DNA from: Thelephora terrestris
Lineage: Eukaryota; Basidiomycota; Agaricomycetes; Thelephorales; Thelephoraceae
Length of the DNA stretch: 64,000 bases
Direction of reading: 5' to 3'
Assembly: GCA_015956445.1 (NCBI GenBank)
Contig: WIUZ02000001.1
Location: 4,340,001-4,404,000, forward strand
Part shown: positions 1 through 13,599 of the stretch, piece after piece
Layout of the letters: every line of letters starts with the position of its first letter
Position numbering within the stretch: position 1 is the first letter of the stretch
The notes under the pieces: model-generated
What the model saw: only the letters and a program-made list of their open reading frames with translations
The model's database searches: none
What the model was told of the DNA's origin: nothing
Program-made: the position numbers and the translations under genes

Positions 1-978
1 GAGGACTTGACGTAGTGTTGATGACCGTAATGTCGTCCTCGCGTCCGTGTGCGTTTGTGGAAGATAATGTTAATACCCTCCCCTGCTCTCAATTTGGCGT
101 TCGAAGCCTCTCAGGCAGACGAAGGGTTCGTGTTCATTGGGTCAAGTCTTCGCATACCGTTCTGCTCTACAAGACGAGGCCTTTTCACCTTTAAGCCTCT
201 CTGGGCCCCTCCTTCTCCGACCACGAACGTACTATGCCAAGCCATTCCGTCAACATGCTGTCGTTTTTAGTGATCCATCCAGCGGGATGGGGATTGTATC
301 GAAAAAGTGGGTGTCCAGGCCTCAGGAAACGGGGGTAACTCACTGGAGGCTTGATCGATATCATAAGAAGTAATCATCGGGGTATTGTGCCGTCTGATAT
401 CCACTACTAGGAAGGGAGACCTTCCGTCAATCTTTCGATCTTCCGAGGAGAGCTCTGTATATCTCGAGGTCCTCCGAGTTCCCCGGCGTGGAGGCAGCGT
501 GCGCGGTAGAATCTGTCGACCTGCCGGATAACGTGAAGCACACGTTGGCAGAACTTGGGCCTTCGACATAATACGAACTTCGTGTTTTGGAAACTGCGCG
601 CCAGGACCAAATAATAGGTGAATTGCTTTGTTGTCACAGCCCCAAGTTGATTCCAAACGACTTTCTTATCCATGATGCACAGCCCAATCCCTAACTGGGG
701 AAAGTAATGGCTGAAGTAGCACCAACGAATGCGCATTGGCACTTGTCCTGGGGTTAACACAAGAGCTTCGAGCGATGAGTAGCACGCAGTGAAGAATCCG
801 TGTGACCGCCGATCGATGATCGCAAGCAGCTTAACTCAATGCTGCCTAAGGGGCCGAATTTCCCTTCATCGTATGGCTGAGCTGTCTCGTGACACAGTAA
901 CCGCCCATCTGTATCAGAGTTCTGCACTTCCTCGCATCCTATTACACCGTCTCCTTCCATCCACAACAACTATCGGCC
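1..978. other. No supported gene (left edge)
   Basis: Short overlapping reading frames on both strands, none with recognisable protein character or paired splice sites. The last 100 bases are the 5' flank of the NB-ARC gene. Exons of a gene lying further left cannot be excluded. Confidence 0.5.
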
Positions 979-3900
979 ATGGATCCAAGATCCCGGCGAC
1001 AGAATGGGCAGAATGGCAACCCTCCAGCGTTGAACGTGGCCATCGAAGCCTTGAACCACGCGAAGGATGTCTCCAGCGTCATACCGGCAAGGGCTATCTT
1101 TGGATCCGTCAGCGGCCTTCTAACTGCAATCAGAGTGGGTTCCCCCTAAGTCCAGACTCGTCGGTAGACTGATGGCCAATGTGAGCAGGACCCGATGGCC
1201 AATACAAGCAACTACATCGAACTGGGGTTGGCCTGCGCTGACCTCTGTAGAGTCCTCGACAGGGTGCTGAACGGTCGACAAACAGATCAATTCGAGCGGT
1301 CCTTAGTGGAGGCCATAGAACAATTGACAACGTGAGTTGAACCAGCGGAGATGGATACTGTGCCTGACTTGCTCACATCGCTTTGATCGTAGGACTGTGG
1401 CAGAGATTCAGAGGAGCGTCGATATTAAGCGTGGCAAACGAGGTGTTATATCCCGCCCTTTCCATGCGAAGAGCGACAAAGACGCGATCGCCACCTGGAA
1501 ATTGAGCCTCAACAGGATCCTCCATGTCTTTAATGTGCGTTCCATCAAATTTTCACCCACTTTCCTGACCATCCGCTTCCAGACCGAACTTGCAGTAAAC
1601 ACTTATGTAGCGGTTTCCGATATTCGTCGTACCATTGTGGAAGGAAATGAAGGGACTGATGACTGGAAACGCTCAGTGAGTAACCCTCATGCACTGCTGA
1701 TGGCTAAAAAGGTCCTTATCTCGCGTAGGCTGGGACCAGGTTTGCCGATCCAACTACAAATAGATCCACACCTTACCTTTGAATTCAGACAAGTTGGAGA
1801 ATCGCCTCCCCCACAGCCGAGGGCCTGTTTCGGTCGCGACAACCTGATCAAGAAGATTGCTGGTCTCGTCGAAGGCCTCACTCCGATGGCTCTCATTGGT
1901 GCAGGTGGTATTGGGAAGACATCTGTTGCCCTAGCTGTTCTCCACCACGACCGCATAAAGGAACGATTTGGCGATAACCGCCGATTTATCCGTTGCGACC
2001 AGTTCCCGGCTTCGTGTGCCCATTTCCTCTCCCGACTTTCCAAGGCCATCGGTGCAGGCATCGAGAACCCCGAGGACTTGGTTCCTTTTCGACCATTCCT
2101 ATCTTCCAAGGAAATGTTGATAGTTCTCGACAATGCCGAGTCGATTCTAGATCCAAGGGGAGCCAACGGGAAGGAGATCTATCGTTTAGTAGACGAACTG
2201 AGTCAATTCAGAAACATCAGTCTTGTCATCACATCCCGGATCACCACTGTACCTCCGAATTGCGAAACTCTCGACATTCCGACGTTATCAACGGGGGCTG
2301 CGCGCGACGCGTTCTACAATATCTACAAGCGCGACGAGCGGTCGGAATCGGTCAGCAATATCCTCAAGGAACTCGACTTCCATCCCCTCTCGGTCGCCCT
2401 GCTAGCCACGGTCGCCCATCAGAGCAGGTGGGAAAGCGGTCGATTGGTCAAAGAATGGGAGAAACATCAAACCGACGTGCTGCAGACGGAGCATGAGACG
2501 AGCCTGGCTACTACGATCGAACTTTCCCTTGCCTCCCCGATGTTCAAAGCTCTCGGACCCACCGCAAGAGGGCTTCTCGGAGTCGTCGCCTTCTACCCGC
2601 AAGGTATCCACGAGGATAGCCTCGACTGGTTGTTCCCTACCATCTCCAATAGAACTGGCATCTTCGACAAGTTCTCCATCCTTTCCTTGACGTATCGAAG
2701 CAACGGGTTCATTACGATGCTCGCTCCACTCCGAGACCATTTTCGTCCAAAGGATCCAATGTCATCTCCACTTCTATGCGCGACCAAGGACCATTACTTC
2801 TCCCGGATGTCAGTCAAACTTAATCGCAACCTACCTGGATTCACAGACGCGCGATGGATCCTGCCAGAGGATGTGAATGTCGAGCACCTCCTCGATGTTT
2901 TCACATCCATCCACCCGGACTCGCACAGTATTTGGCATAGCTGCGTCGACTTTCTGGACCACCTCTTGCAACATAAACCACGGCAAACTGTACTGAAGGC
3001 GAAGATCGAGAGGCTTCCCGATGATCATCACTCCAAGCCTCAGTGCTTGTTCCTGCTAGCATCGCTGTGCGGAGTAATCGGAGACCACCAAGAAGAGACA
3101 ATGCTACTACACCACGCCATGAAGCTCGAGAGAGAGCGGGGGAATGACACTCGGGTCGCCCTCGCATTAAGAGGCCTAGCGAACGCAAATCGGGTGCTGG
3201 GCCGCTACGATGATGCAATAGGTCAAGCGAAGGAAGGATTGGAAATTGACCGGCGGCTTGGTGCAACGGGGGGACGTGCAGAGAGTTTAAATATCCTCGC
3301 TCGGCTGTTTCGAGAATGCGGACAGCTCGATGCTGCAAAAGAAGCCATAGTCGAATCGATTGAACTCCTCCCGGAAAGAGGGAAAGAAGACATAGTCTGT
3401 TCGTCCCATCACGTCCTCGGTGGCATACATCATTCCAAGGGCGAAAGGGAGAAGGCCATCTACCATCTTGAAGTTGCCCTCTGTATCGCGTCCACATTCG
3501 ATTGGCGCCCCTTCCAGTTTGGGATCCATTTTACCTTGGCGACGCTGTTTCTTGACGAAGGGGAGTTCGACGATGCAACCGTCCACATCAAACGAGCCAA
3601 GTCGCACGCACTCGATAATGCATACAATCTGGGTCGCGCAGTCCTTCTGCAGGCTCGGACTTGGTATCGACAGCACATGCTCAAAGAAGCTGCACCCGAG
3701 GCTCGACGCGCCGAAGAGATTTTCGGGAAGCTGGGGAACTCGCAACATCTCGAGACCTGCAAAGATCTCCTCCGGGAGATTGAAAGAGCGATGGAAGGTT
3801 ACTCTGCCTCCGGTAAGGCAGATCCCAATAGTGAGATTTCGGGGATGACCGTGTGCCCCGCCTCCGTTGACTCTCTTTTCTTAGCCCACGACACGTCGCC

Positions 3901-4027
3901 CGGCACCCTGGAAAATATCCCTCATGATTTTGATCATAAATCCGGACAGTTGTCCGCTTCTCAAATGCAGTTTCTTTCGCCATGTTCTCCACGACCCGTT
4001 CCTGCCCCGCTGGCTTACTTCTTGTAG
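979..4027 (+). CDS. NB-ARC / TPR receptor (fungal NLR-like protein)
   Basis: Predicted STAND-type receptor: a nucleotide-driven switch whose TPR tail senses a ligand and whose helical head signals, acting in the cytoplasm. The model has four exons with introns at 1135-1188, 1332-1392 and 1535-1582 and encodes 961 aa. The first 100 residues are helical and resemble the MLKL/HeLo-like heads seen on many basidiomycete NLRs (inference). The P-loop GAGGIGKTS lies at about residue 253, the Walker B MLIVLDNAES at about 324, and the sensor motif LVITSR follows. TPR-like helical pairs (ALRGLANANRVLGRYDDAI and similar) fill about 620-880. The start at 979 is chosen because it restores the conserved head and all exon phases agree. 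The third intron is 48 nt, has no stop and is in frame, so its retention would still give a protein. The last 60 residues are low-complexity and may be mis-modelled. Confidence 0.9.
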
Positions 4028-5625
4028 CTACCCAGAGACCTATATTGTATTGTTCCTCCGCCCGTTACTGATCTATCGCCAGTTTGTAATTTTCAAGACC
4101 AATCTTATGTATTTGGCCAGAGCGTGTCGCTAAACATCAAAACGGCGCGTTGACGGTATCCAGCAATCACTACCTCTGTCGTTTGAGCATTGGGCACCGA
4201 GAGAACATGACATAAGGGGTGAATGGATAGGAATTTTCTCGAAAAGCGGCGTCGTGAAGAGGGAGGTCAGAGGCTTGAGGCCTTGAGGGTCAGAGGTGGT
4301 AAAAATAAATACGATGGTGCACCTCAAAAAGCACGATCGTAGATAATTTGTCATAAGCCGTGTACTCAAATTCATCCCTCAAAACTTTAGGAATCAAAGG
4401 GAGATACCCAAAGATACCTACAGTAAAATACAGAACACGGTTGAAACAAGAGAGATGGAGTTATCTGCTTTCAAAGTCAACATAGAGATGGTGCGTCCTG
4501 AGCGTGACGAACTTTGACCGGACAGTAACGTTCGGTCACGCGGATCAACCAATGCCGCGTTCAAACTCAGCCATGCCGGTTTGCTGCCGGTCCAGGGAAT
4601 CAACGATGACCATGAGATTTTGCCAGCGGAGTTTCAACGCTCCTTACAAAAAAACGCGTCCATTGTCACGCTTGAACAACCCTTTCGTTTGGTACTTGTC
4701 TTGTTTCTCTACTTGCAAAAATCCAGCCGGAAATTTGATTTCCAACAGAATGCATGCATTGTTAGCTGGCTCCCGAGAACTGAGCACTTTCGACAAGAAT
4801 GGAATTAATCCGGTTAGGCTTTTTGATAAACCAAACGATGACCATGATGATACCTGCCAACGAACCTGGTCGAACCGCGAGTGAATGGCTTACCGATTCA
4901 CTGAAAACCCCACCCGCCCGGGTCTCCAGCGGAATTGTCGCTTCCGTTTGGATTCCCGCCTATTTCACCCGGGAGCCGGAACTTGACGCGCTCATGCGGT
5001 TTCTACAATTCGCGCATCCTGAGATTCTTCGACAGATCCATTCATTGTCCACCACCCGCAGCGGTATCCGGAAGAAGGGATTCTGATTTTTCTCAAAGGC
5101 AGGTTTGGTCCTGCAGTGTGTAATGCAACACGCGTTGCCTACTCTCTGGCTCTCAAGATCCCAAAGCCGCTCGTTGGCCCTATGCGTTATCCAGATATGG
5201 AAAGTGTCATACAACGGTCTGCTGTCACGTCAACATCACGCCACAGCGACCAGCTGGTTGTTCGGCCTGCTGTTGTCTAAATGTCTATCTGGGGTCGCCT
5301 CGAGGTCGCCTTGTCCTAAAATGGTCCACTGTCAGACTTTTTTGCGTTCGACCCCAAGACGTAGTACCAATCATGGTCTTGTACTCGTGCGTGCTCCTCC
5401 CTCATCAAGCCTAACCCGGCTCGCCTTGAAAGGGCGTTCGTTGCGATTGGTAACTTAAGGAACCCGTCTAATCAGCGATTCGTTCGCCCCCTCATAAACC
5501 TTGCCCGCTTTCCGTCATCTCACAGCTCCTATCCCAAATGTAGATAGAGGAAACGAACCATCGGTTTGACGTGCGTTCAGACTAGGAGTTTATGCGGCCC
5601 ACATCAATGCCAACAACACCGCGAG
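4028..5625. other. Intergenic, no supported gene
   Basis: Nothing with convincing protein character. It contains the 3' flank of the NB-ARC gene and the upstream flank of the DUF6535 gene. Short frames at about 4.5-5.4 kb look random. Confidence 0.5.
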
Positions 5626-5702
5626 GATATTTAAAACCCACCCCACTTTAGCCTCGCTCCCTCCTTGTTGTCTTCACTTCTCATCCCCAAAAAATCGAAT
5701 CC
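5626..5702 (+). promoter_or_regulatory. Probable core promoter of the DUF6535 gene
   Basis: A TATA-like ATATTTAAAA at about 5627-5636 is followed by a CT-rich tract at about 5650-5685 and then the ATG at 5703. This layout is common for fungal core promoters and is the main reason for choosing 5703 as start. Inferred from sequence only. Confidence 0.45.
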
Positions 5703-8700
5703 ATGTCCTCCTACAGCATGGCTACGCTGGAGGGGATCAGGTTAGAGAAGCTATTCGATCGCGTTGCCGTTTTACTGATTCTTTCACGCAGCCCAGGGAG
5801 CGAAAGTGAGAGAGCGGGATATCTGTCAGAAGAAACGTATGGGAGCACCACACGGCAGGGAAAGAGAGGGTGTGTTGTGTTCCAGTTTTGCCATTGATCT
5901 CGCTGAGCGTTGAGGCATCGGTATAAGACGTCGGAATCTTGTCAGGGATCCCTGGTCGCGGTGAGGCTCGATCGATTGCGATGTTTCGTTCTCCTCATTG
6001 ACTTATGACCACAGTCAGGATTCGCAAGCTATATCAGAGCTTAAGGAAGAGGCACGGGGCGAGAACACGAGTTACAGGCAAGCTCAGACTAGCCTCTTTG
6101 AGCCATCGTTTAACCCACGTGTAGTCGAGAGAAATCCCCTTTGCCGACGGAGGATAACGAACGAACCAAGTTTTACAAGCTGTACCGCGACAAGGCGGAA
6201 GAACACGACCGAGAGTTCGTCGAAAAATACAATGAAGACATGAATAATACCCTGATCTTCGTATGAGATTCTGTCGCCCGCGCGTGGGTGTACTCATTCT
6301 GTTTCCAGGCTGGTCTGTTTTCCGCCGTGACTTCCGCATTCATCACCCAGCTCCAGCCTCAGCTACAGCCCGATTCGGGTGACGAGACTGTAGCCCTCCT
6401 CCGCATCATTATCTACAAGATCGACAATTCCACCTTCGGAAACGACGTTCCCACCCTCCCACAATGGGCGGGCCCTCCCCATACGATAGTACTGGTTCAA
6501 GCAATCCTTTATGCAAGTCTTGCTATTGCGCTACTCGCCGCCTTCCTGGCGATGCTTGGCAAGCAATGGCTGAATCGATACGCCTCCGTCGGCTTGCGGG
6601 GGTCGCCCATTGAGCGAAGCCAGAGTAGACAACGGAAGCTCGACGGTATCGCAACCTGGCGCTTTGACTACGTGATGGAGTCATCGCCGTTGATGTTACA
6701 GGGCGCCCTCTTCCTTCTCGGCTGTGCACTCTCCCTCTATCTTTTGGGGATCAATTCAACCGTCGCGTCAGTCGTGCTTGGTTTTACCTCACTTGGGGGC
6801 ATCTTCTACGGGACCATCGTCTTTGCGGGCACAGTTTTTGTGGACTGTCCGTTCCAAACTCCACAGGCTCGAGTCCTCCGATATATCATCCGCCGCATAC
6901 CTCCCCTCATCCCGAGAACAGTCAAATCGACCACCTCCTCTATTACCAATAACTACAAGTTCATCACGGTGCTAGTCCTCTACGGGCGTGAATTAAAACA
7001 GCACAGGTAGTTGAACACGCTTATGGCCTACATGCATACTTTCTCACGCTAGCAATCTTCAGGGCATTTAAGGACCTTTTCCATTGGCTCTCTATTTGGT
7101 TTCGCGGTACATGCAAATCTGTCCCCGAAACGATCATAATGGACATGCAGTGCATTTCGTGGGTCCTTCGGGCATCTCTGGACAAGGCTGTTCACCTCTC
7201 GGCCCTGAGATTACTTGCGACGATGACGACGCTCGTTGACGTCAGCCCCACCCTCATCTCAGCTTGCTTTGATATTCTTATCAGTTGCGTGGTGGCCGTT
7301 GACGATAAGGCCGTTGTTACTCGAGAATCCAGGGAGCTGGGAGAGGTGTCCGCCGATTGTTTCCTACGCACATTGTCCCACACGAATCTGACGTTGAAAA
7401 CCGTCAAACGCGTCCGCAAGCGATACACGAGGACTTTCCCACCGAAAATCAACTTCGACGCCCTCCACCCTAACCACCGTCTCAGGGCGATCCACCACAT
7501 ATTTTACTCGCTGCAGCCGAGGGTCCAGAGGAGGGACAGCGAATTTGTTGGTATCCTCGCACATACTCTCACAGAACTCGCAAAAAAGCACGCATTGGAG
7601 GTCGTGCAGGGCGCCCGCGATATGCTTCTTCCAGGCAGACTTCATGTGAAAGTGCCCCGTTGGATTCTCCGCTTTGCGCTCCATCACTTGTCCCAAGACC
7701 CGCCACCCGCTGCCCCAATTATCATTGACTGTTTGTCGATCATCGCGATCGACCTTGGTTGTGATATCCCTCCGAATACCACAATAAAAAACGAGAGGTA
7801 TTTACATATTTTGAAGGGATTCACCGTTCTGACTTGGGGTTAGCACACGACTGGAAGAAATTTCCGACTTGGTGACTCAGACGCTGTTGAAAATGGCTGC
7901 GTCCGAGGACACGTATGGTATTCAGTCTAAGCACAAGGCTATCACCGCGTTCTTCCCCTATGCGGTCCGGCGAGAACGAGGTCGAGAGCCAAAACCTGAA
8001 CTGATGGGCGCATTCCTTGCCGCTGCCAAAATCTTCGGGCCAACAACACCGCTGTGGTATCCGGTCGTACCGTTCATCCCAGCTCTTTTCGACGTGGCGA
8101 GCCCGCAGGCGATCGTAGAAACATCACCATACGTGCCTTGGGGTCGTCTAGTGGAAGACGAGAGCGTGGTCGCCGACTGGGCCGAAGCAACGTCAGAGGT
8201 TACATATACAGAGGAGGTTGGGCAAATGGCAGTCGACGCACTGTTACAAATTGCGTCCGTCGACTTCCTGCGACCACACATTCCGGATGACTGCTGGTCG
8301 TTGTTGAACAGACGACCGTCTCTCCCCGCAGAATGCATCGGGCGGTCGATAGGAACGAAGAAACACGTCGTTCGTCGGATCGGACAACTTCGAGACGTCG
8401 AGACCCTCAAATCGTACTTCCTTCTCGTCTGGTCGGAGTGGGATCCCATCGGGTCCCCGAAGCTGAATCCCACCGACTCGACCAAGTGTCTCGCAGAGAT
8501 GCAACTTACGATCTCGCGGGATCTCAGAGGAGTCGAGATGCAGGATCATCGAGAAGAACTTGTCAACCATCTGGATCACGTTCTGGGACAGTTGGATCGG
8601 GGATTAGGATACCTCAAGCAGCATAAGCTGTGGATCGATGAGGATGACGTGCAACGAGCAAAGGCGCAATACAAGAAGCTCAAGGAGGTGCTGCTGGGGT

Positions 8701-8837
8701 TGGATGCGGGAATTGTGGGGACCCCGATCTGTGAGCCTTCCATGTTGGCCATCTTTTTACTTTTTTCTCACCTCAGTGGACATGTCAAAGGATCAAACAC
8801 AAAATTCACTTGTGCGCCCGCTCTCATGTGGACGTGA
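5703..8837 (+). CDS. DUF6535-domain multipass membrane protein
   Basis: Member of the large basidiomycete DUF6535 family; its biochemical role is unknown. The model has six exons with introns at 5741-6014, 6078-6124, 6261-6308, 7007-7062 and 7798-7843, all phases consistent, giving 887 aa. The family core is clear: an acidic lead-in (YKLYRDKAEEHD) and then the first membrane segment starting AGLFSAVTSAF. Further hydrophobic segments follow around VLVQAILYASLAIALLAAF, LMLQGALFLLGCALSLYLL and VLGFTSLGGIFYGTIVFAG, with a GKQWLNRY loop between. The rest is a helical cytosolic tail of about 550 aa without a recognised domain. Two points are weak: intron 1 is long (274 nt), and the 6078-6124 intron needs a GC donor (CAG|GCAAGC). 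Without that GC-AG intron the frame closes at a stop. The C-terminal 40 residues after 8.72 kb may be unspliced intron. DUF6535 genes often lie near NLRs, as here. Confidence 0.8.
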
Positions 8838-11010
8838 GTGGCTGCCGGGCACATCCGCCTTCTCTCTCCCAGTTCCCCGTTTTTTTACACATTTTCACCC
8901 AAACCAACCATTCAGTTGTCGCACGACCTGCCTGACCCAGTTGCGCTCATCTCAGTAACATCATATATACACACTGTCACCGCGTTTGTAACGTCTACAA
9001 TTTTATGACTCGAGAAATTCATGTCAGCGAATGGGGCCGACGCATTCCATTCTTTGATCTGGAACATTCAAGTTCATTGGGCCGATCGTGTGAGATCTCT
9101 CCTGCCTTGCAGTCACTCGCGTTAAACCAGTCTCAGTTGTATCTGACTGAAGATGGTAAGCGTAGTAGAATGAAGTACAGGTAGAAAAAGCTCGTCTTAT
9201 CTAAGCTACGAGCTCTGAGATAATCGCACTCGAACACGTGAGCTATAACACGTTGGCTTTAAACAATGAAAGAGGTGGACGGAGACATATCGGAAGGATT
9301 TTCAAGTTTTAACTCGTCAGTTACAAGGTCCCTCAGCCATCCGTGCCATCGTATCATAGTTCTCTCCAGGTGCAGTAACCTGCGCGAAAACATCTCCACG
9401 ACATACTCTCGACCTCTTCTATCAAGGGGAGAATTGGATCAGATCTCAGCCTCGGGCCCAGCAGCGTAACAAAGGTGACGAACCTCAAGGCCTGGTCCGT
9501 GTGCACGCAAAGTGAAGTACTTTGTATCATATTGTCGATTCATTTTCATCACATCTGTGACATGACACAGCGCCTTTTTGATGAAGCTTGGCATGCTATG
9601 AATCGGACCACGGTTGAGAGGTCGGCGGTCGCGGTGGGGTCAAGGGGCAAACTGAGCGCAGAACTACAAGTAAAATAAGTGATATTTTTAATTCGGAGAG
9701 ACCCCAACGACGAAGACCAAGCAAGATCTCTGGGCACACGCCCGCCTAACCGGTCCTCTTTGCAGACGGGAGGCCCGGGACTTGCCGCCCTCTTTCTTCA
9801 CCCGATTACTACATCCTCCGTCCTACCTACCGTCCATTATTCGGGATTATACCACCGCGCTTCTCCGGGACTCGGAGGCTGTCTCATCCGGTGGTTTCTT
9901 TGACTCCCGATGCTCCTATGAGCATTGCGAATCTCTTGGAATTCCTCTGTGATTGCGGTGTCGGAACCTGAGGTGACGCCGAGCGATAACGTGTGATATG
10001 CGTGCTTCCCATAGAAAAGAACCCGCACAGGGAGCGCTTTGGCTCTTTTGCCGAAAACGTGCCATAGGTGCACCCTAAGGAATCCCACACTTGGAGACAT
10101 TCTCTGTACTGACTCCTCTCTCGTTTTCTCAATTCCGATCTCGGAGCCTGAGGATGTTGCCACGGTCCGGAACAAAAGGCAATTTCACTTATGGAAAGGA
10201 AGACGAAGATCTGTGGTTCTCCAAACCTAATAACGATTTTCCCTCTGGATCGCGATTATCGCCCCATAGAGTGTTTGTTTTCTGGGATTGCCACTATGGG
10301 ATCGGTTGCTACCCTATGCGTGGGCTCAACTATCCGATTTCTACTTAGGCAACGATTTAAATTTCTCATGGCGCCCCGTATAGTATTTAAACTACTGAAG
10401 GAGGAGGTAGAATCTGTCTCACCGCTCACCCCGAAACAACCGAGCCGCTACCATTTCCTCCTCATGGATAACTACCGCAACTACGAGGCCGACGAAGCCT
10501 TCAGCAACGACGTTGTCAGAACCTTGGAGGGTCATGTGCATTCGTTATTGTCACCCCAAGCCGACGTGGGTGACACGACATGTTGACCCCCGACCCCGGC
10601 GTACTGATCAACCCCGCTTCGACAGGCACCGCATGCACCAGATAACGGCGTGTGCGTACCTCAAAGGCCGTATAAGAATGGGACCGCCAGGGAGGACCCT
10701 AAACATCGACACCGAGTACTTTTCATGCTGGAAGATGGATCATATCTCCCACTGATTAGGGCCTTGGAGGAGCGATATTCTGGGCTGATGAATCGTGATA
10801 TACAGGTCCTCGTCGAAGTCGGCGATACGCTGATGATCAGGATTGAGGCAAGCAGATATACTCAACTTCTTCTATGACACGCTAATGTTCACCGACTCCG
10901 TAGTGGCCAGGATATCCTTCGAAAGGGTCTCAGGTTAGCCGGCTGAAATTTTGCTCTCGGGAGGGTGCTGAGATCCAGAGTCTCAGTTACGAACCCTCGA
11001 TTGGTGTGTA
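8838..11010. other. Gene-poor stretch with no resolvable gene
   Basis: No stretch here could be matched to a family. A frame at about 10.40-10.58 kb (RYHFLLMDNYRNYEADEAF) has protein-like composition but no acceptable continuation. It may be a decayed exon belonging with the fragment at 11.01-11.28 kb. Confidence 0.4.
9189..9214. repeat. Short perfect-arm inverted repeat
   Basis: Seven-base arms AGCTCGT and ACGAGCT flank a second nested inverted repeat (CTTA...TAAG). The 26-base element can fold as a hairpin or cruciform. It lies 350 bases after the DUF6535 stop. No function is evident. Confidence 0.4.
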
Positions 11011-11278
11011 CCACCCAAGAAGATTACCCTACGCAAACTCGCAACAGAGGTCGCGAAAGTTATCCAAAAGTTTGTGCAGGCATGTCACAATATTCAATTC
11101 AGTCAGGCCACGTATTTATCTCTCACAGGAAGCGCAAGCGAAACCGATCGACCCAGCATGTGCTGAGTGGAGGGTCGGGCCGAATGCTATCAAAGTCGAA
11201 CACCTCCGCCTAGCTCAGTTGGAACAGGTGTCTTCAGGTAGCTGGCAGGCCCGACTGTTCTACATGCCCCCCAACTAG
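11011..11278 (+). pseudogene. Coding-like fragment of an unrecognised gene
   Basis: Two pieces look like real exons. The first (11011-11166) reads through LATEVAKVIQKFVQAC and SQATYLSL to a stop. The second (about 11190-11278) is in another frame and ends in LEQVSSGSWQARLFY, a style typical of a protein C-terminus. No splice pair joins them cleanly and no upstream exon was found, so this is either a decayed gene or one whose introns I cannot place. Function unknown. Confidence 0.25.
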
Positions 11279-13217
11279 TCGCTTCCTCCACGTACCTTTG
11301 TATATCCTCTAATTCTCACCTCTTATTTTGCCGTATTCCCTGCTAGTAACTACCCGATTGTGACACCCCCTTATATTTGACCGTATCTGTGCCTTTATCA
11401 TCTTACAGTATTCTAATGTTAATCCCCCCCACTCCCTACGAGATAATTACGCAGGATTGTTCCACTCTCGGCGCCAGATCCAACGCAAGGTGATGCCCTC
11501 CCGCCTACACACAGTTTCGAAAACTTTGTGCCGACCGTGGCATAACACTGGGCGAAAGAGTGAATCGGCCTGCCAACCAGGAAAACCCGTGGGTATTCCG
11601 GGAAATTTGTGAAGGCGGCGAACATCTGCAGGGTCCAGCTTGGAGGTTGGTGGAAAACAACAACCCTAGCTCCAGATATCCCTTGGGTGCCTGATTGTCG
11701 GCGGCACCGGTTTCCTCGTGATATTTGAAGGTGTGGTAACTCTGACTGCAGATCGTCACCATCGGGATCTGGCGTTTGGAAGCACCGCCCACAGAACTTT
11801 GTGGCGTTGGCGCCAAGCCGGCGGCAGCTACCACCTGTTTTGGACGGTGCACTTCCTTTTCATTCGTATAGCTGTCCATCAGAGATGTTTCCTGAGGGCG
11901 CCTGTGGCTGTTGTGGCTTTCTTGGTAGACAATGATTCCCCACAGTGAGCGCTGTCCCCCCAGCGGAGGGGCCACTCCGCAGCATCCCCAAGGTCCGATG
12001 CCTCGCATCGACTGTTGACATGAGTCTGACGACCCGCGCCGGATTTTTGATCCCACTTTCCAGGGAATTTCTGCCAGAGGACGCCTATCCCTTAGGGTTT
12101 AATGTAATCGCCATGTTGGTTTTGTTGCATCTCGACGGTTCTCAAAACGCCGTCGTTGCTCCGGAAAAAATACACCAAAAGAAGATGGTTTTGGTCGCTT
12201 TGCTGATGAATCACGACGCACAGGGACGCCTTTGTTGAAGAAAGTCAGCGTCAAGTGACTGTTCGTGAGCTGTGTTTGGGTCGCAGAGGGTTGGAACGCT
12301 GGAGGCACATGAGTAGGCTTTGGGTTGGTTGGCATGGACAAAGATAAGATGCCCGAGTAGGCCGAATGAATTTACTTTCGCCGGAGATTTCCACTCAGAT
12401 CCATTTTTCGAACCCGCCCTTTCCCCTGGCGGGAAGAGTTCACAATCGCGATCATTCATCCTTGCTGTAAACGTACCTGTCGACGGAAACAGCAAATCCA
12501 CTTTCTCACGACTGCGGTCCCCCACCATCCATTAACCATAAAAGGGAAGCTTCTTGGAATGAGCTTCACAGTGCAAATACACACAAATAAGATTTGCAGT
12601 CCGGGGGTGTGCCGAGAGATATGGAACTCCAACGATCCCAATGATTTACTGTGATCACGATCTCATCGTCCCCCTTTGGAAGAGGGCGGCGGAGAAGGCC
12701 CAGAAATTTGCTCGGTTTCCGTCGGAACTGACTCTTGATATGGGTGTACCCCAATTGAAACGTCAGCAGACATCCAGAGGAGGGAGAGGAGGAACCTTCA
12801 GATGGCGTTGGAAATGGAATGCAACCGCTACCATGGCCCATAGTTCTTCCAGAAGGGAATGAACGGTGACTTATGCAACACATTGTGTTCCTTCCACGCC
12901 TTGGAAGGATGTGGAAAGTTGACAATCGTCAATCACGGAAACAACGGCGAAACTCACCACCAAGCATCCAGATCATCGTCTCGAGTGACCAAGTTCCTCG
13001 GAGAAAGAGCTGCCGGGCGCGTGAGAACAACCATTCAGTGGTCCTCGAAGGCAGTGGTAAAATTGAGTTCGGTCGGGGGTCGCGGCTAGGTGATCATTTC
13101 TGCATGAGAGGGTTACGATCGTGTGTAAAGTTCGAAAAGTCCAAGGGCTTGAATAAAGTTCATATCCAGCAGTCATTTCGTGGCTCATGGGCATCATCGG
13201 GGAGGTGGTTGAAGACA
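11279..13217. other. No supported gene
   Basis: Several frames of 70-180 codons exist on both strands but have erratic composition and no plausible splice partners. Nothing recognisable. Confidence 0.45.
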
Positions 13218-13560
13218 TCACCACTGCCTGCGCAAGGACTTGTTCGGCCTTCTAGCAGCAGTCGTATTTCCGTTCAGGGGAGGGAAGCGGTTGGGGTCAC
13301 TGTCCACCGGGCACTGAACGCTTTGCCCCTGTGGAAACTTATAAAACTATTCAGTCGCGAACACAAAGCAAGCACGAGGCAGCGGAGACACCAACCGTAG
13401 AGTTCACAAAGCAATCAAGAATGATGCCAAAGGTGCAAGACGAGGACTAAGCGAGGGACGCGTGACCGAAGTCCAGTTGTTCAACAAGAAACGCATTGTC
13501 GCCGAGAAGGTCTGCTGTCTTTTGCGCATTAGCAAATGGGGTGGCCGGGTCTGCCTGGGG
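13218..13560 (-). pseudogene. Relic of S33 peptidase 3' end (copy A)
   Basis: Homologous to the last two exons of the S33 peptidases at 39.9-42.3 kb and 57.3-59.7 kb. One can read AFLVEQL, FGHASLA, then an intron, then LPQGQSVQCPV and the terminal RRQW plus stop at 13218. The histidine-loop exon carries an in-frame stop where the intact copies have CAG (Gln), and the rest of the gene is missing. It sits directly downstream of a kinase 5' relic in the same orientation, so the two truncated genes now form one chimeric remnant. Confidence 0.8.
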
Positions 13561-13599
13561 AACGTGAATTTCAGGTTATGAGTTAAATCGACCAGTGGA

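Noticed and set aside
11505-12056. Minus-strand frame of 183 codons
   Set aside because: Composition is mixed and Cys/Gly-rich, no family resemblance, no supporting splice sites; kept only as a remote possibility.
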